64,000 nt of DNA from Streptomyces triculaminicus (GTDB taxonomy: Bacteria > Actinomycetota > Actinomycetes > Streptomycetales > Streptomycetaceae): contig NZ_JAFMOF010000002.1 of assembly GCF_017349075.1 (NCBI RefSeq), positions 1,054,001-1,118,000 of the forward strand, written 5' to 3'. Position 1 is the first letter of the stretch, and every line of letters begins with the position of its first letter. Shown in pieces: positions 36,489 through 45,161 of this stretch. The notes beneath the pieces were generated by a model. The model had not been told where the DNA came from and searched no databases. It saw nothing but the letters and a program-made list of their open reading frames with translations. Made by a program: the position numbers and the translations under genes.

Positions 36489-37328
36489 CTAGTCCAAGTG
36501 TGCCAATGCTCTGGTGATGAGCGCTTTGGCGCGCTCGCCGTAGATAGCCGACCGCTTCAGGAGATCGAACGCTTTGGCGTACAGGGCAATTTCTCGGGGC
36601 TGGGTAACCGAGAACTCGGCAGAGTACGTCTCGACGAGCACAAGCTTGTCATCGAACATCGAGAAGGAGTTGCCGGGCCAGATGTGCATCACCGCGTCAC
36701 GGGGGATGAAACCCAGGCTCAGGCGCGGCAGCCGCATGACTGCGAGAAGGCGGTCAAGCTGCCCACGCATGACGTCCTTCCCGCCGATGTTGGTGTACAA
36801 AGCCTGCTCGGACAGCAAGACGTTGAATATGCGGTCGCCCTGGTAGAGGTACTGCTGACGCTCCATCCGCTTGGCCACCGCGGCATCCGTGTCGTCGGGG
36901 ATCTCGTAGAACCCGATCACCTGTTGAAAGGTCGCCGCAGCATATTCGGCTGTTTGGAGCGTGCCCCAGACCACCGTGGGGTGGAAGATGCGGAATACCC
37001 TGGTCTTGGAATAGACGGGCAGGGCCTTGCGTTGCCGCTGCTCGGCGCCGGTCTGAAGCTGGCGTCGCCACTCCAGCCACAGCTCCTCGATGTGCCGGAC
37101 GGTGGCGATGAGGTCTTCGATCTGCTCCTCAGTGTTGGTCTTCTGGCACCAGAGCCGGATGTCGTCCTCGCCGGCGTTCTGCCGCCCGTTCTCAATGCGG
37201 GAGACCTTCGATTCCTGCCAACCCGTGGCTGCGGCGAATGCCCGGCCGCTGGAGAACCCCGCGTCCTTGCGGAATCCACGCAGCCGGGCGCCCAGGGCCT
37301 CGCGCGCCTCTTGTGCTCTGTTGCTCAC
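36489..37328 (-). CDS. XRE family regulator with DUF5753 domain
   Basis: A 279-residue protein of the large streptomycete Scr1/DUF5753 class. N-terminal XRE helix-turn-helix (residues 12-65: ALGARLRGFRKDAGFSSGRA, then WQESKVSRIENGRQ), C-terminal DUF5753 (LPRLSLGFIPRDAVMHIWPG, SFSMFDDKLVLVETYSAEF). It is followed in the transcript direction by the truncated reductase and preceded by a DUF6879 gene with only 6 bases between. Such regulators commonly pair with DUF397 or DUF6879 proteins. Confidence 0.92.
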   Translation of the reverse strand: MSNRAQEAREALGARLRGFRKDAGFSSGRAFAAATGWQESKVSRIENGRQNAGEDDIRLWCQKTNTEEQIEDLIATVRHIEELWLEWRRQLQTGAEQRQRKALPVYSKTRVFRIFHPTVVWGTLQTAEYAAATFQQVIGFYEIPDDTDAAVAKRMERQQYLYQGDRIFNVLLSEQALYTNIGGKDVMRGQLDRLLAVMRLPRLSLGFIPRDAVMHIWPGNSFSMFDDKLVLVETYSAEFSVTQPREIALYAKAFDLLKRSAIYGERAKALITRALAHLD

Positions 37329-37334
37329 AGTGGA

Positions 37335-37859
37335 TCAGGGCTGGTATTGGCCGTGCGGGACGGCAAGTGACCAGAGCAGGTCCCGGACTTTGATGCACTC
37401 GGCGACCGTGGCGGGATCGTCCAGGAGTTCGGAGCCGAGGACTCGGCCGTCCTCACTGAAATGGCCGACGGCCAACAGCCGGTCGTCGTACAGCCACCAG
37501 TCGTTGCCGGTCAGGGGCAAGGTGGTGCTGTCGGGCACCGCGTGCCGGGGGAGCCACCGGATGTCCTCGCCGGCCTCGATGTTCAAGCGGGTCAGGGAAT
37601 GCTCCCAGTGGACGTACTCCGAGTGCGGTTCGCTGATGACGCGGACCCGCCGCACGCTCTTGCCCTCACCCGTCACCCGCTTCATGAGCGCCATCCACGG
37701 GTCGAGCCAGGCGTAGTCGTCCGGCTCGCCGCGCTGCCAGCGCGCGTACGGGGTGTCCTCGACGGGAGAGCCGTAGTCGTCTCGTAGTTCGAGGTGGAAG
37801 GCGTCTCGCTCGAAGCTCTCGAAGAGCTTGTCGCGCTCAGCGCTGGTGATCAGGTCCAC
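37335..37859 (-). CDS. DUF6879 family protein
   Basis: A 174-residue protein of the DUF6879 family: FESFERDAFHLELRDDYG, RVRVISEPHSEYVHWEHSLT, AGEDIRWLPRH and DWWLYDDRLLAVGHF. These proteins are encoded next to XRE/DUF5753 regulators across Streptomyces and are thought to act with them as partners; direct evidence is limited. It overlaps the upstream gene by 23 bases. Confidence 0.88.
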   Translation of the reverse strand: MDLITSAERDKLFESFERDAFHLELRDDYGSPVEDTPYARWQRGEPDDYAWLDPWMALMKRVTGEGKSVRRVRVISEPHSEYVHWEHSLTRLNIEAGEDIRWLPRHAVPDSTTLPLTGNDWWLYDDRLLAVGHFSEDGRVLGSELLDDPATVAECIKVRDLLWSLAVPHGQYQP

Positions 37860-38238
37860 TGTTCTCCTCCAGCAGGGCCGTGATCGAGGACTTGGCGACC
37901 TCGATGCAGGTCTCGTAGTCGGGCATGCGCATCTGGCCCAGGGCCTCGGCGTCCGTCATGGCAGGTCCCTGAACGACGCATGTCCCCTGCTCGGTCACCA
38001 GCATGATCGGCGCTTCGAAGCGCCTGACCTTCCCTGAGGGATAACCATCCTTGGTCAGGTGCTCGAACAGCTCGGGTGGCACCTCCACGGCGGTGTGGCC
38101 CACGGGGACTTCCAGCTGTGTCAGCAGGTCGTGCGCGTAGACCTTCCAGCCCTGGACGACGTAGCTGTCCCGGTCGGTGGCGTACAGGGTGGGGCTGTCC
38201 CCAGGGGTGCTGTTCTTGCCGAGGAACCGTAGCTTCAT
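37837..38238 (-). CDS. Small conserved protein of the XRE/DUF6879 trio
   Basis: A 133-residue protein starting MKLRFLGKNSTPGDSPTLYA, followed by TDRDSYVVQGWKVYAHDLL. It is the first gene of the three-gene group and overlaps the DUF6879 gene, so the three are translated together. Beta-rich, soluble, no cysteine motif. In other streptomycetes proteins with this beginning accompany the same partners. Function unknown. Confidence 0.75.
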   Translation of the reverse strand: MKLRFLGKNSTPGDSPTLYATDRDSYVVQGWKVYAHDLLTQLEVPVGHTAVEVPPELFEHLTKDGYPSGKVRRFEAPIMLVTEQGTCVVQGPAMTDAEALGQMRMPDYETCIEVAKSSITALLEENSGPDHQR

Positions 38239-38479
38239 CGTCGCTCTCCCGTCCGCTGCCTTGCGCCGGATTGCTCAGACAACCGATCGTCCGCGTGGCG
38301 AATCACCCCGTCAACCCATGTGCTGCAAACTCGCGCAATCTCTTGGGCGTTTGAGTCATGAGCTCCCTACGGTCGTCTGAGAACCCAAGCCCCCTCCCCG
38401 CTCGTCGTCGGCTCCGACAACGCCGCATCCGTCGGGCGGGGAGGGTTCCGCATGATCCGTTCGAGCTGGAGGTGCCCAC

Positions 38480-38914
38480 GTGGGTACAGCAGTAGCGGTA
38501 CGCGATCCGAAGGAAATTCTGGGAGAGGAAGTCTGGGACCGCGAGATCAAGCTCCTGGTCCGCGACAACCTCATGGACACGGTCATGGCCGGCCGACTTA
38601 TGGGACAGGCCGTCGCCTACCTGATCACCGCCATGGAGACCATGGGCGAGGGTCTGGAGCTCGGCTGCGGAGAGCTCGTGGACACGGCAGTCCACGCGCT
38701 CATCCTCGACACGGCGAACTACGCCGAGTTCTGCAAGAAGTACAACAAGGGTGAGTTCCTCCACCACATCCCTGAGATCGAGCGCAAAGCCGACGGCACC
38801 GTCATGAGGACGGCGGCCGTGGTCGAGCGGCACGGGTTCGAGGTGGACTGGCCGCTGTGGGAGCGCGATGCCTCCACCTGCTCGCCTTGCACGCAGGGGA
38901 CGAGCTGCCACTGA
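38480..38914 (+). CDS. Conserved hypothetical protein (144 aa)
   Basis: A 144-residue mainly helical protein (WDREIKLLVRDNLMDTVMAG, GQAVAYLITAMETMGEGLEL, AVHALILDTANYAEFCKKYN) ending in CSPCTQGTSCH. It starts at GTG 38480 with GGAGGTG five bases upstream and is followed by a perfect terminator, so it is a monocistronic gene. It is divergent from the XRE trio. Not recognised. Confidence 0.7.
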   Translation: MGTAVAVRDPKEILGEEVWDREIKLLVRDNLMDTVMAGRLMGQAVAYLITAMETMGEGLELGCGELVDTAVHALILDTANYAEFCKKYNKGEFLHHIPEIERKADGTVMRTAAVVERHGFEVDWPLWERDASTCSPCTQGTSCH

Positions 38915-38934
38915 CCAGTACGATCGCGTGAAGG

Positions 38935-38961
38935 CCGGCGGCACCCTCAGGGTGCCGCCGG
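38935..38961 (+). terminator. Intrinsic terminator
   Basis: CCGGCGGCACCC and GGGTGCCGCCGG form a perfect 12-bp stem with a TCA loop, followed by TTCTCG, 20 bases after the stop of the 144-aa protein. Confidence 0.85.
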
Positions 38962-39081
38962 TTCTCGTTCGAGGGAAGGCCGCGGAACCCCCATCCCTCA
39001 CGAAGGCCCGGGAGTAGCGTGTGACCGTCGGAGCCTGACGGTACGGATGCTCACCAACAAGCCGCCAAGGAACGTTGCTGT

Positions 39082-39738
39082 ATGAGCGTTGAGAGTTACT
39101 GGGACCGCTACGCAGCCGGAGCCGTCGAGAAGATCGGCCCGGTGGAAGTCTCCATCGAGAAGGGGTTCGGCTGGACGCAGTATGACCACCACGGCCCCGG
39201 CGAGGAACTGCTCTGTCAGCCGGAGAAGACGCTGGAGCTGGGATGCGGATGCGGTGACACCGTCGCCTACCTGGCGCGTAAGGGCATCGACGCAACGGGC
39301 CTGGATCTGTCGCCTGTGCAGATCAGGACCGCCGGCGAGCGCTGGGGTGATCTCGCCGGTGCCCGCTTCCTCCTCCGGGAGGCCGTGGACCATCTGAGGA
39401 CCACGGAGGAGAGGTACGACGCGATCTACTCGATCTGGGGAGCCTTCTGGTTCACCGACCCCCGTCGGCTCCTGCCCGCCATCCGCGAACGGCTCAGTCC
39501 GCACGGCGTCCTCGTCTTCTCCCAAGCGCCGGCCGTCGACGGCTGCTACGGCGCGCAAGGGATGTACGGCAACGGCTTCAACGGCAAGATCCTTCCGGTG
39601 CAGCGCTGGGCGTACTCCGCAGAGATGTGGAAGGGCATCCTCATGCACCACGGCTTCCTCGACGTGGAGGCCCGGGTTCTGGAGGCCCCCGACCCTGAGA
39701 ACCTGGGAACCCTGATCGTCACAGCCCGAATGGTCTGA
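39082..39738 (+). CDS. Class I SAM-dependent methyltransferase
   Basis: A 218-residue methyltransferase: motif I TLELGCGCGDTVAYLARKG, motif II-like IDATGLDLSPVQI, then EERYDAIYSIWGAFWFTDPRRLL. It resembles small-molecule or tRNA-modification methyltransferases; the substrate is unknown. ATG 39082 follows a weak site. It converges on the truncated PolX gene with a 45-base gap. Confidence 0.85.
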   Translation: MSVESYWDRYAAGAVEKIGPVEVSIEKGFGWTQYDHHGPGEELLCQPEKTLELGCGCGDTVAYLARKGIDATGLDLSPVQIRTAGERWGDLAGARFLLREAVDHLRTTEERYDAIYSIWGAFWFTDPRRLLPAIRERLSPHGVLVFSQAPAVDGCYGAQGMYGNGFNGKILPVQRWAYSAEMWKGILMHHGFLDVEARVLEAPDPENLGTLIVTARMV

Positions 39739-39783
39739 CCGTGCCGATGCGCTCCGCCCTCTTATGGAGCGGCGGAGCGCGAA

Positions 39784-40788
39784 TCAGCGGGTTCTCGGCC
39801 GCAGGAATCGCCGCAGCTTCTGCAACGGCCAGGTGTTGATCACATCGTCCTTCGTCAGCCAGGCGCGCTGGGCCGTGCCCACGCCGTAGCGCATGTAGGG
39901 CAGGTGGGTGACCGAGTGGGCGTCGGTGTTCACGGCGAACTTCACGCCGTGGCGCTTGGCGCGCAGGATGTCCTCGTCGCCCAGGTCGAGGCGTTCCGGA
40001 TGGGCGTTGACCTCCAGGGCCGTGCCGGTGCGGGCGCAGGCTGCGAAGACCGCGTCGAAGTCGGCGTCGATGCGGGGGCGTTTGCCGATGCGGCGGGTGG
40101 TGGGGTGGCCGATGATGCCCACGTAGGGGTTCTCGCAGGCGCGGACCAGGCGTCGGGTCAGCTCTTCGCGGCTCTGGTTGAAGTGGGAATGTACGGAGGC
40201 CACGCACAGGTCGAAGCCGGCGAGGAATTCGTCGGGCCAGTCCAGGCTTCCGTCCGGTCCGATGTTCAGTTCGGTGCCGTGGAGCAGGCGCATGCGGCGG
40301 TGTTTGGCGTCCAGGGCGCGCACGCGCTCGCGCTGGGCGAGCATCTTGGCGTCGGTCATGCGCTGCATGTAGAGGTCGGGGGCGTGGTCGGTGACGGCGT
40401 AGTAGGCGTATCCGCGGGCCGCCGCGGCGGTCACCATGTCCTCGAGGGAGGCGAGGCCGTCGGTGAGGTCGGTGTGGGTGTGCAGGTCGCCGCGGATGTC
40501 GCTCTCCTCGACCAGGTCGGGGAGTTCGTCGCGCAGGCCGGCGGCGATCTCGCCGCGGTCCTCGCGCAGCGTGGGCGCGATCCAGGGGAGGCCGAGCCGG
40601 GCGTAGATCTCCTCCTCGGTCTCGGAGACGATCTTCTTGCCGCTCTTGGCGTGGAAGAGGCCGTACTCGGAGAGCTTGAGCTTCTGCCGTACGGCGATCT
40701 CGCGGACGCGGATGTTGTGCGCCTTGGTGGCGGTAACACTCCGACACCTAGGATAGCCGCAGGTCAGGACGAGTCCTGCGTGCCCCAT
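39784..40788 (-). pseudogene. DNA polymerase X family protein, N-terminal polymerase half missing
   Basis: The visible 334 codons are the linker and PHP domain of a bacterial PolX: TKAHNIRVREIAVRQKLKLS, SETEEEIYARLGLPWIAPTL, then the metal-binding PHP motifs DLHTHTDLTDG, YAVTDHAP, GTELNI, VHSHF, HPTTR and NTDAHS. Intact PolX is about 570 residues with a helix-hairpin-helix polymerase domain first. Here homology starts abruptly near codon 20 (around 40,730), preceded by unrelated sequence (MGHAGLVLTCGYPRCRSVTA). The PHP nuclease or phosphoesterase part could still be made, but the gene is best regarded as truncated, probably at the edge of the accessory region. Confidence 0.8.
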
Positions 40789-40869
40789 GCCCCGAGTCGC
40801 GGCCTGTGATCTGTCGCGCGATGCTGGAAGTAGGTCGGGAGCACTCCGAGGTTTGAGGAGGCGACGACC

Positions 40870-41397
40870 ATGGCCAATGAACTCATCGCAGCCACAGTGG
40901 CCGGTGCTCTAGCGTTCGCAGGTCTATGGCACCTCGCCCTCGAAGGGCGCAGGGCCCACGTTCGCCAATCTGAGCAGTTCTACCTAGGCCGGTACTGGGG
41001 CCTACTCGATCAATTGCCACCGGAGGCATTGGCCGAAGTGTTGGCACCAACAGCTCCAGCGGCCGTCTTGCCCGAATTGCAACGTATCAGCCTTTTGTAT
41101 CTGCGGGTCAGCGAAGACGCCTGTGAGATGCGTAAACGAGGAGCCATCTCTGACCGCACTTGGTGCATACGCGCCGCAGCCATGCGCAACCAAACCGGCC
41201 GGTGGCCGATACGGGAGACTTGGAGCCTGGTCGGTGACAGTGGACAGTTTCCTATACTGAAAGAGCTCAAGGCGTCAATCGAACCGTATGACCCATGCAA
41301 GCAATTGGCGCATCGCAGGTACTGGCGGGGACTCAGCCCCGTACTCTTCGGATGGAGAAGGAAGAAGATAGCTACCTGGCCTACCCCGCACGCCTAG
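40870..41397 (+). CDS. Hypothetical protein with N-terminal membrane helix
   Basis: A 175-residue protein: one hydrophobic segment (residues 5-25, IAATVAGALAFAGLWHLAL), then a soluble helical domain with SEQFYLGRYWGLLDQLPPEA and LQRISLLYLRVSEDACEMRK. AGGAGGCGACG precedes the ATG. Its GC content is clearly lower than the chromosomal genes to the left, fitting recent acquisition just beyond the broken PolX gene. Not recognised. Confidence 0.6.
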   Translation: MANELIAATVAGALAFAGLWHLALEGRRAHVRQSEQFYLGRYWGLLDQLPPEALAEVLAPTAPAAVLPELQRISLLYLRVSEDACEMRKRGAISDRTWCIRAAAMRNQTGRWPIRETWSLVGDSGQFPILKELKASIEPYDPCKQLAHRRYWRGLSPVLFGWRRKKIATWPTPHA

Positions 41398-41748
41398 AGT
41401 GCGTCTGGTGAGTCCATGAGGGCCAGGCTGCCGACTCTGCGTGTGGGGCCAGACATCGAGGCGGTGGGCACGAAAGAAGCCCCGCCCGCACGCCGTGGGA
41501 GAAGGGCACGCGATCGGGCAGCCGTGGTCAGCGAAGCCTCTTGCTGACTACGGCCTCTCCGGGGCGGCAGCTCCTACACCCGCTCCGGCGTGCATCCTCG
41601 TTTGTGCGCCCCACCTGTGCGCTGTCACTCCGGTACTGCTCGTTCCGTGTTACCGATTCCCTTGAGTGGATCTCCTGACACGCCCACACTCCGGCTTCAG
41701 GGGTCGGTGATATTGGCCGACATTCAGTGGGCGGGATGTGGGGGGATC
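41398..41748. other. Gap without recognisable gene
   Basis: 351 bases of mixed composition between the membrane-anchored hypothetical and the lipoprotein gene. I see no convincing coding frame, hairpin or repeat. Confidence 0.5.
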
Positions 41749-42330
41749 ATGGACATACGGCGGGTGTGGGCAGCTGTAGCAGTGTCGACCCTCACGCTGA
41801 CGGGGGCTTCGTGCACGTCGCTGGATTCCGGCCCGGCCCAAAGCGATGGATCACCGAAGCCGGTGACGATGCCGCCGAAGGGAAAGTCGCCCCATCCGTC
41901 AAAAACGTCCCCGACACCGAAGAAGCCACCCAGCCCCTCCGTCACGACCGACGATGCCCCCGGCCAGGCTTCCAGCATCCGTATCAGCCCGCTCTACACG
42001 AACGGCAAGGGCCTCACTTTCGTGTCGTGCGGCGACATCCACGTCGACATTACGCTCCAAGCGCACTACGGGCGGGCCCGCTGGAAAGCCGTCGCTGTTG
42101 ACTTCGAGCCGCGGGGAACCGAGAACGATAACCCGATCTCCCCCGATACCAGCGCCAACATCGCACGCGGGGTGAGGCTCGAACCATCCTCGGGCGTGCT
42201 GGAGTCGGGGCAGACCCAGGTGCTCCATATACGCGGCGCTTATGACCCATCCTTCCGCCCAGATTTCTGGGTCGCCATCGACTCCCGCAGCGGCAGGGCC
42301 CGGGAGTCGGGCGGCTTCGTCTGCCGGTAG
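41749..42330 (+). CDS. Putative lipoprotein
   Basis: A 193-residue exported protein with a lipobox (LTLTGASC, cysteine near residue 22), so probably anchored to the outer face of the membrane. A Pro/Lys/Ser/Thr-rich spacer follows (KGKSPHPSKTSPTPKKPPSP), then a beta-rich domain (LTFVSCGDIHVDITLQAHYG, VLHIRGAYDPSFRPDFWVAI) with two further cysteines. ATG 41749 has GGGGGGA upstream. Family unknown. Confidence 0.72.
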   Translation: MDIRRVWAAVAVSTLTLTGASCTSLDSGPAQSDGSPKPVTMPPKGKSPHPSKTSPTPKKPPSPSVTTDDAPGQASSIRISPLYTNGKGLTFVSCGDIHVDITLQAHYGRARWKAVAVDFEPRGTENDNPISPDTSANIARGVRLEPSSGVLESGQTQVLHIRGAYDPSFRPDFWVAIDSRSGRARESGGFVCR

Positions 42331-42404
42331 CGCCAGAGCCGGACACCCCGCCCGCACGCCTCGGGGGAAGAGCGCGCAGGCGGGGCCGTCTCGGTCAGGT
42401 GCCC

Positions 42405-42932
42405 TTACAGCGCCGAGAACCGCTCTTCAAGATCCGCGATCAGCTCGGCCCTGCGCCCCATCAGATAGACCTTGGTGTTCGTGCGCTGGACCTCGTGCAG
42501 CAGTGCGAACCCCTGCGTCTTGTTGTACGTGACCAGCCCCGGGAAGTTGCAGCCACGGCGTACCCACGTCTTCCCTTCCTGCGCGGCCCGGTCCACGGCC
42601 CACAAGCCCATCACTGTTCCGGGCTTCTTCTCCCTGTGCGCCGGGTCGGTGACGGACGTGTACAGGTAGTGCGCCGGTTCGTTCAGTTCGTCTTCCGTCC
42701 AGCCCCACGGCGGCGTCGTCTCCTGCACGGTGGTGCAGCCGATGATCTTTCCGTTGTCCTGGTCGGCGAGGACCCATACGTCCCCGTCAGGGTTCTCGGC
42801 CTGTCGTGCGAGTTCGGCGGCGTTTTCCCGCCAGCTCGGCAGCCCCCGGTCTTCCAGCCATGTGGAGCGGGCGAGGATCATGGTTTCGACGGCGGGGATG
42901 TCGTCGACCGTGGCCGGGCGCATTGCGTACAC
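42405..42932 (-). CDS. GNAT family N-acetyltransferase
   Basis: A 175-residue GNAT protein: N-terminal MRPATVDDIPAVETMILARS, VWVLADQDNGKIIGCTTVQE, and the acetyl-CoA region with LWAVDRAAQEGKTWVRRGCN and YNKTQGFALLHEVQRT. It starts at GTG 42932 after AGGAGA and ends the minus-strand operon, 26 bases behind the asparagine-synthetase-like gene. GNAT enzymes next to lasso cyclases acetylate the peptide in the albusnodin system, so it may tailor the product of this locus (inference from context). Confidence 0.85.
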   Translation of the reverse strand: MYAMRPATVDDIPAVETMILARSTWLEDRGLPSWRENAAELARQAENPDGDVWVLADQDNGKIIGCTTVQETTPPWGWTEDELNEPAHYLYTSVTDPAHREKKPGTVMGLWAVDRAAQEGKTWVRRGCNFPGLVTYNKTQGFALLHEVQRTNTKVYLMGRRAELIADLEERFSAL

Positions 42933-42957
42933 GGGTGTCTCCTGGGGTTGGGGTTGG

Positions 42958-44523
42958 TTACAAGAAGGCTTGTGCGGCGAAGTGAAGGTCCAGCACTTCG
43001 AGGAGCTGGGCGTCGCCATCTTCGCGGTACGGCCCTTCGGACAGGCGCCGAACAGCCTGACGGAGTCCGTCCGGGTCCACCACCTGTTCCTCGAAGAGCG
43101 GCGAGCCGTCGTGGAGCATGCGGGCGAATAGGGGTCGGGCGTGGGTGGTGAGCGTGTGCTGGACGACCTCCGCGAAGGACTCGCGCTCGCGGGATTCGGT
43201 GACGTCTGGGCTCAGCCCCAGGGCGGCGAGCCGGCGGCGCTGGAGCTGTTTGAGCTCTCGCCAGTGCATCGGCAGCCACTCGCCGAGCTGGACCATGCCG
43301 GGGTCAGCGAAGGGGTGCACGGGCCAGATGCCCGCCCGCATGAGGACGGGGGCCGTCGTCTCCAGGGAGAGCAGCGTCATGCTGTTGACGGCGGCCGGCG
43401 GGGCGATGTTGTCGTCCGCGTACTCCAGCGCCGCCCGTGCGCGCGGCCCGATCCACGGCAGGGCATCGCTGATCTCGCCCATGGACTTGTGCGGGTACTC
43501 GTCCTGGGACAGGGCCACCATCTCGTCACCACCGAGGCCCGTGACGACCACACGGGCCCCGTGCTCGGCCAGGGTCTCGGTCAGGCGGGTGAAGGGGCGG
43601 TGCAAGGGTTCCTCGTACGGGCTGATGCGCGCGCCCCGAACTCGCCCGCACTCCGGGTTGAGCGGGGCGTGTTCCATCGCGTCGACCAGGTGGTCCGGCT
43701 CGGCGAAGGGAAGCGTCTTAAGGATCTCGGTGCGCCGCCGGATCTGGTGGGCGCGTCCGGGGCCGGCGATAAGGAGGGCGGCGGTCGGGAACCGTCCGGG
43801 GTAGCGCTCGGCGAGCCGGGTCCCGACGGTGCCGGAGTCGAAGCCGCCCGTCAGGTGGAGCACGGTTCCGCCCTCGTCCAGCGGGCGCAGATCCAAGGCG
43901 TCGTCCATGGCGGCGACGAAGGCCGCGAGGACGTCGGCATCCTGAGCGAGTTCGCGGGGACCGCTGTGCAGGACGGGTTCGGGGTAGTGCAAGTGCAGGT
44001 GGCCGCCGTAGATGGCGGTCGTGCGCTCGGTGACGCGGTGGATGCCGCGGAAGACGGTTTCGGTGCTGTAGCGCGGCCGGTAGATCAGGAGGCGTGCGAC
44101 CTCGCGGGGCGACAGGCCGGCCGCGTGTTCGGCGAGGTCGGCCATGTCCCAGGAGCCGTACAGGCTGACGGCGTCGCACGCGACGTAGAGCGGCGCGATT
44201 CCTCCCGGGCCCGCCGTCACCCGGCAGGGGAAGCCGGGAGCCGTCTCCACCAGGACATAGTCGGTGGGCCACTGCCGAGCCAGTTCGGCCGCCTTGTCGA
44301 AGTCCCCGGGCGGGACGTCGACGGGACCGGGCTGAGCGAGCGGACGGCCCGCGACCCGTTCGCGCACGACGATCAGCGTGCGGGTGCCGTCGCTGACCGC
44401 AGTCTGTTCCACCATCGGGTGCTCGAACGGTTCGATCTCGCTCCTGTGGTCGGCCGTGACGAACCGGCGGCCGTCCCACGTCCATGTCGTGCTCGCGTAC
44501 GGGGTGAGTCGCAACTTGATCAA
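42958..44523 (-). CDS. Asparagine-synthetase-like ATP-dependent enzyme (lasso-cyclase-like)
   Basis: About 521 residues. The C-terminal half is an asparagine synthetase B ATP-pyrophosphatase domain: PP-loop VLHLTGGFDSGTVGTRLAER and VVVTGLGGDEMVALSQ. The N-terminal part has the class II amidotransferase-like fold order but lacks the N-terminal cysteine nucleophile, so it should not hydrolyse glutamine. This is the architecture of lasso peptide cyclases (McjC type), which adenylate a side-chain carboxylate. TTG 44523 was chosen because GAAGGGAGAG stands before it and a hairpin lies upstream; a GTG at 44556 is possible. It follows a 53-codon peptide gene. Confidence 0.82.
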   Translation of the reverse strand: MIKLRLTPYASTTWTWDGRRFVTADHRSEIEPFEHPMVEQTAVSDGTRTLIVVRERVAGRPLAQPGPVDVPPGDFDKAAELARQWPTDYVLVETAPGFPCRVTAGPGGIAPLYVACDAVSLYGSWDMADLAEHAAGLSPREVARLLIYRPRYSTETVFRGIHRVTERTTAIYGGHLHLHYPEPVLHSGPRELAQDADVLAAFVAAMDDALDLRPLDEGGTVLHLTGGFDSGTVGTRLAERYPGRFPTAALLIAGPGRAHQIRRRTEILKTLPFAEPDHLVDAMEHAPLNPECGRVRGARISPYEEPLHRPFTRLTETLAEHGARVVVTGLGGDEMVALSQDEYPHKSMGEISDALPWIGPRARAALEYADDNIAPPAAVNSMTLLSLETTAPVLMRAGIWPVHPFADPGMVQLGEWLPMHWRELKQLQRRRLAALGLSPDVTESRERESFAEVVQHTLTTHARPLFARMLHDGSPLFEEQVVDPDGLRQAVRRLSEGPYREDGDAQLLEVLDLHFAAQAFL

Positions 44524-44544
44524 GACGTGCTCTCCCTTCGAGGG

Positions 44545-44575
44545 CCCGAGGGGCACGGCGAACCGGCCCCTCGGG
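44545..44575 (-). terminator. Hairpin between the peptide gene and the synthetase gene
   Basis: CCCGAGGGG (44545-44553) and CCCCTCGGG (44567-44575) form a perfect 9-bp stem in the 72-base gap. RiPP operons often have such a partial terminator after the precursor gene, so that precursor exceeds enzyme. Confidence 0.65.
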
Positions 44576-44595
44576 TGGTGGAGACGATCTGCGGA

Positions 44596-44757
44596 TCAGG
44601 TGGCGGTGGTGTCGTACGTCTTCGCACCGTCGGAGGAACCCGAGGTCTTCTTGTACTCGTGGGTCTCCGCCGGCGTCTGGACCCGGCGGTGCGCCTTGGT
44701 GGTGAACAGCCTCTCGAAGCTGCGCGCGCGCCTGAGCGGCGGCTTGAATTCGTTCAC
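44596..44757 (-). CDS. Candidate RiPP precursor peptide (53 aa)
   Basis: GTG 44757 behind a good AGGAG gives MNEFKPPLRRARSFERLFTT-KAHRRVQTPAETHEYKKTSG-SSDGAKTYDTTAT. The N-terminal two thirds are basic and helix-prone (leader-like). The C-terminal 14-18 residues are small and polar with Gly, Asp and Thr (core-like). If a Thr sits at position -2 as in lasso leaders, the core would start GSSDGAKTYD, with Asp4 or Asp10 as acceptor, which does not match the usual 7-9 ring. Position directly before the cyclase-like gene is the main argument. Confidence 0.62.
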   Translation of the reverse strand: MNEFKPPLRRARSFERLFTTKAHRRVQTPAETHEYKKTSGSSDGAKTYDTTAT

Positions 44758-44813
44758 GGTGTCACTCCTGGTAGTTCTCCCAGCGCGGGGGCCTTCCCCG
44801 CGTGGCGGTGCTC

Positions 44814-45161
44814 TTACGGACCCGCCCCGGCGGAATGGACCTCAACCAACAGCCGGGGCGGGAGTCGAAGGGGCGTTCCCTCACTGATCGTGACGGTGCC
44901 GGTGGCGGTGCTCGTGGGGCCGGTAGGCGGTTCGGGGCGGCGGTCGGCGACCCCGAGGGCCGCGCCGCCGAGCGCCCGGTAGCCGGGGAACATCCGGGCC
45001 CCGCAACGGCAGAGCGTCACATCGCTATCCGTGGTGCAGTTCTCCGGCGGGTGCGTGCAGCGCACCCCTCGCCGGGCATAAGACCCCGCGCCGACCGGGC
45101 TTCCCGAGGGAACGGGGAAGTCCTCGGGCCCTTTCGGCGGGCGCGGGGAGTCGGTGGTCAC
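44814..45161 (-). CDS. Hypothetical protein (115 aa) with Cys-rich segment
   Basis: A 115-residue protein starting at a GTGA overlap with the upstream gene. Residues 33-60 hold CTHPPENC and LCRCGARMF, four cysteines spaced like a small zinc or metal site. The rest is Pro/Thr-rich. It lies 57 bases before the peptide gene. The overlap start supports its reality; function unknown. Confidence 0.55.
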   Translation of the reverse strand: MTTDSPRPPKGPEDFPVPSGSPVGAGSYARRGVRCTHPPENCTTDSDVTLCRCGARMFPGYRALGGAALGVADRRPEPPTGPTSTATGTVTISEGTPLRLPPRLLVEVHSAGAGP

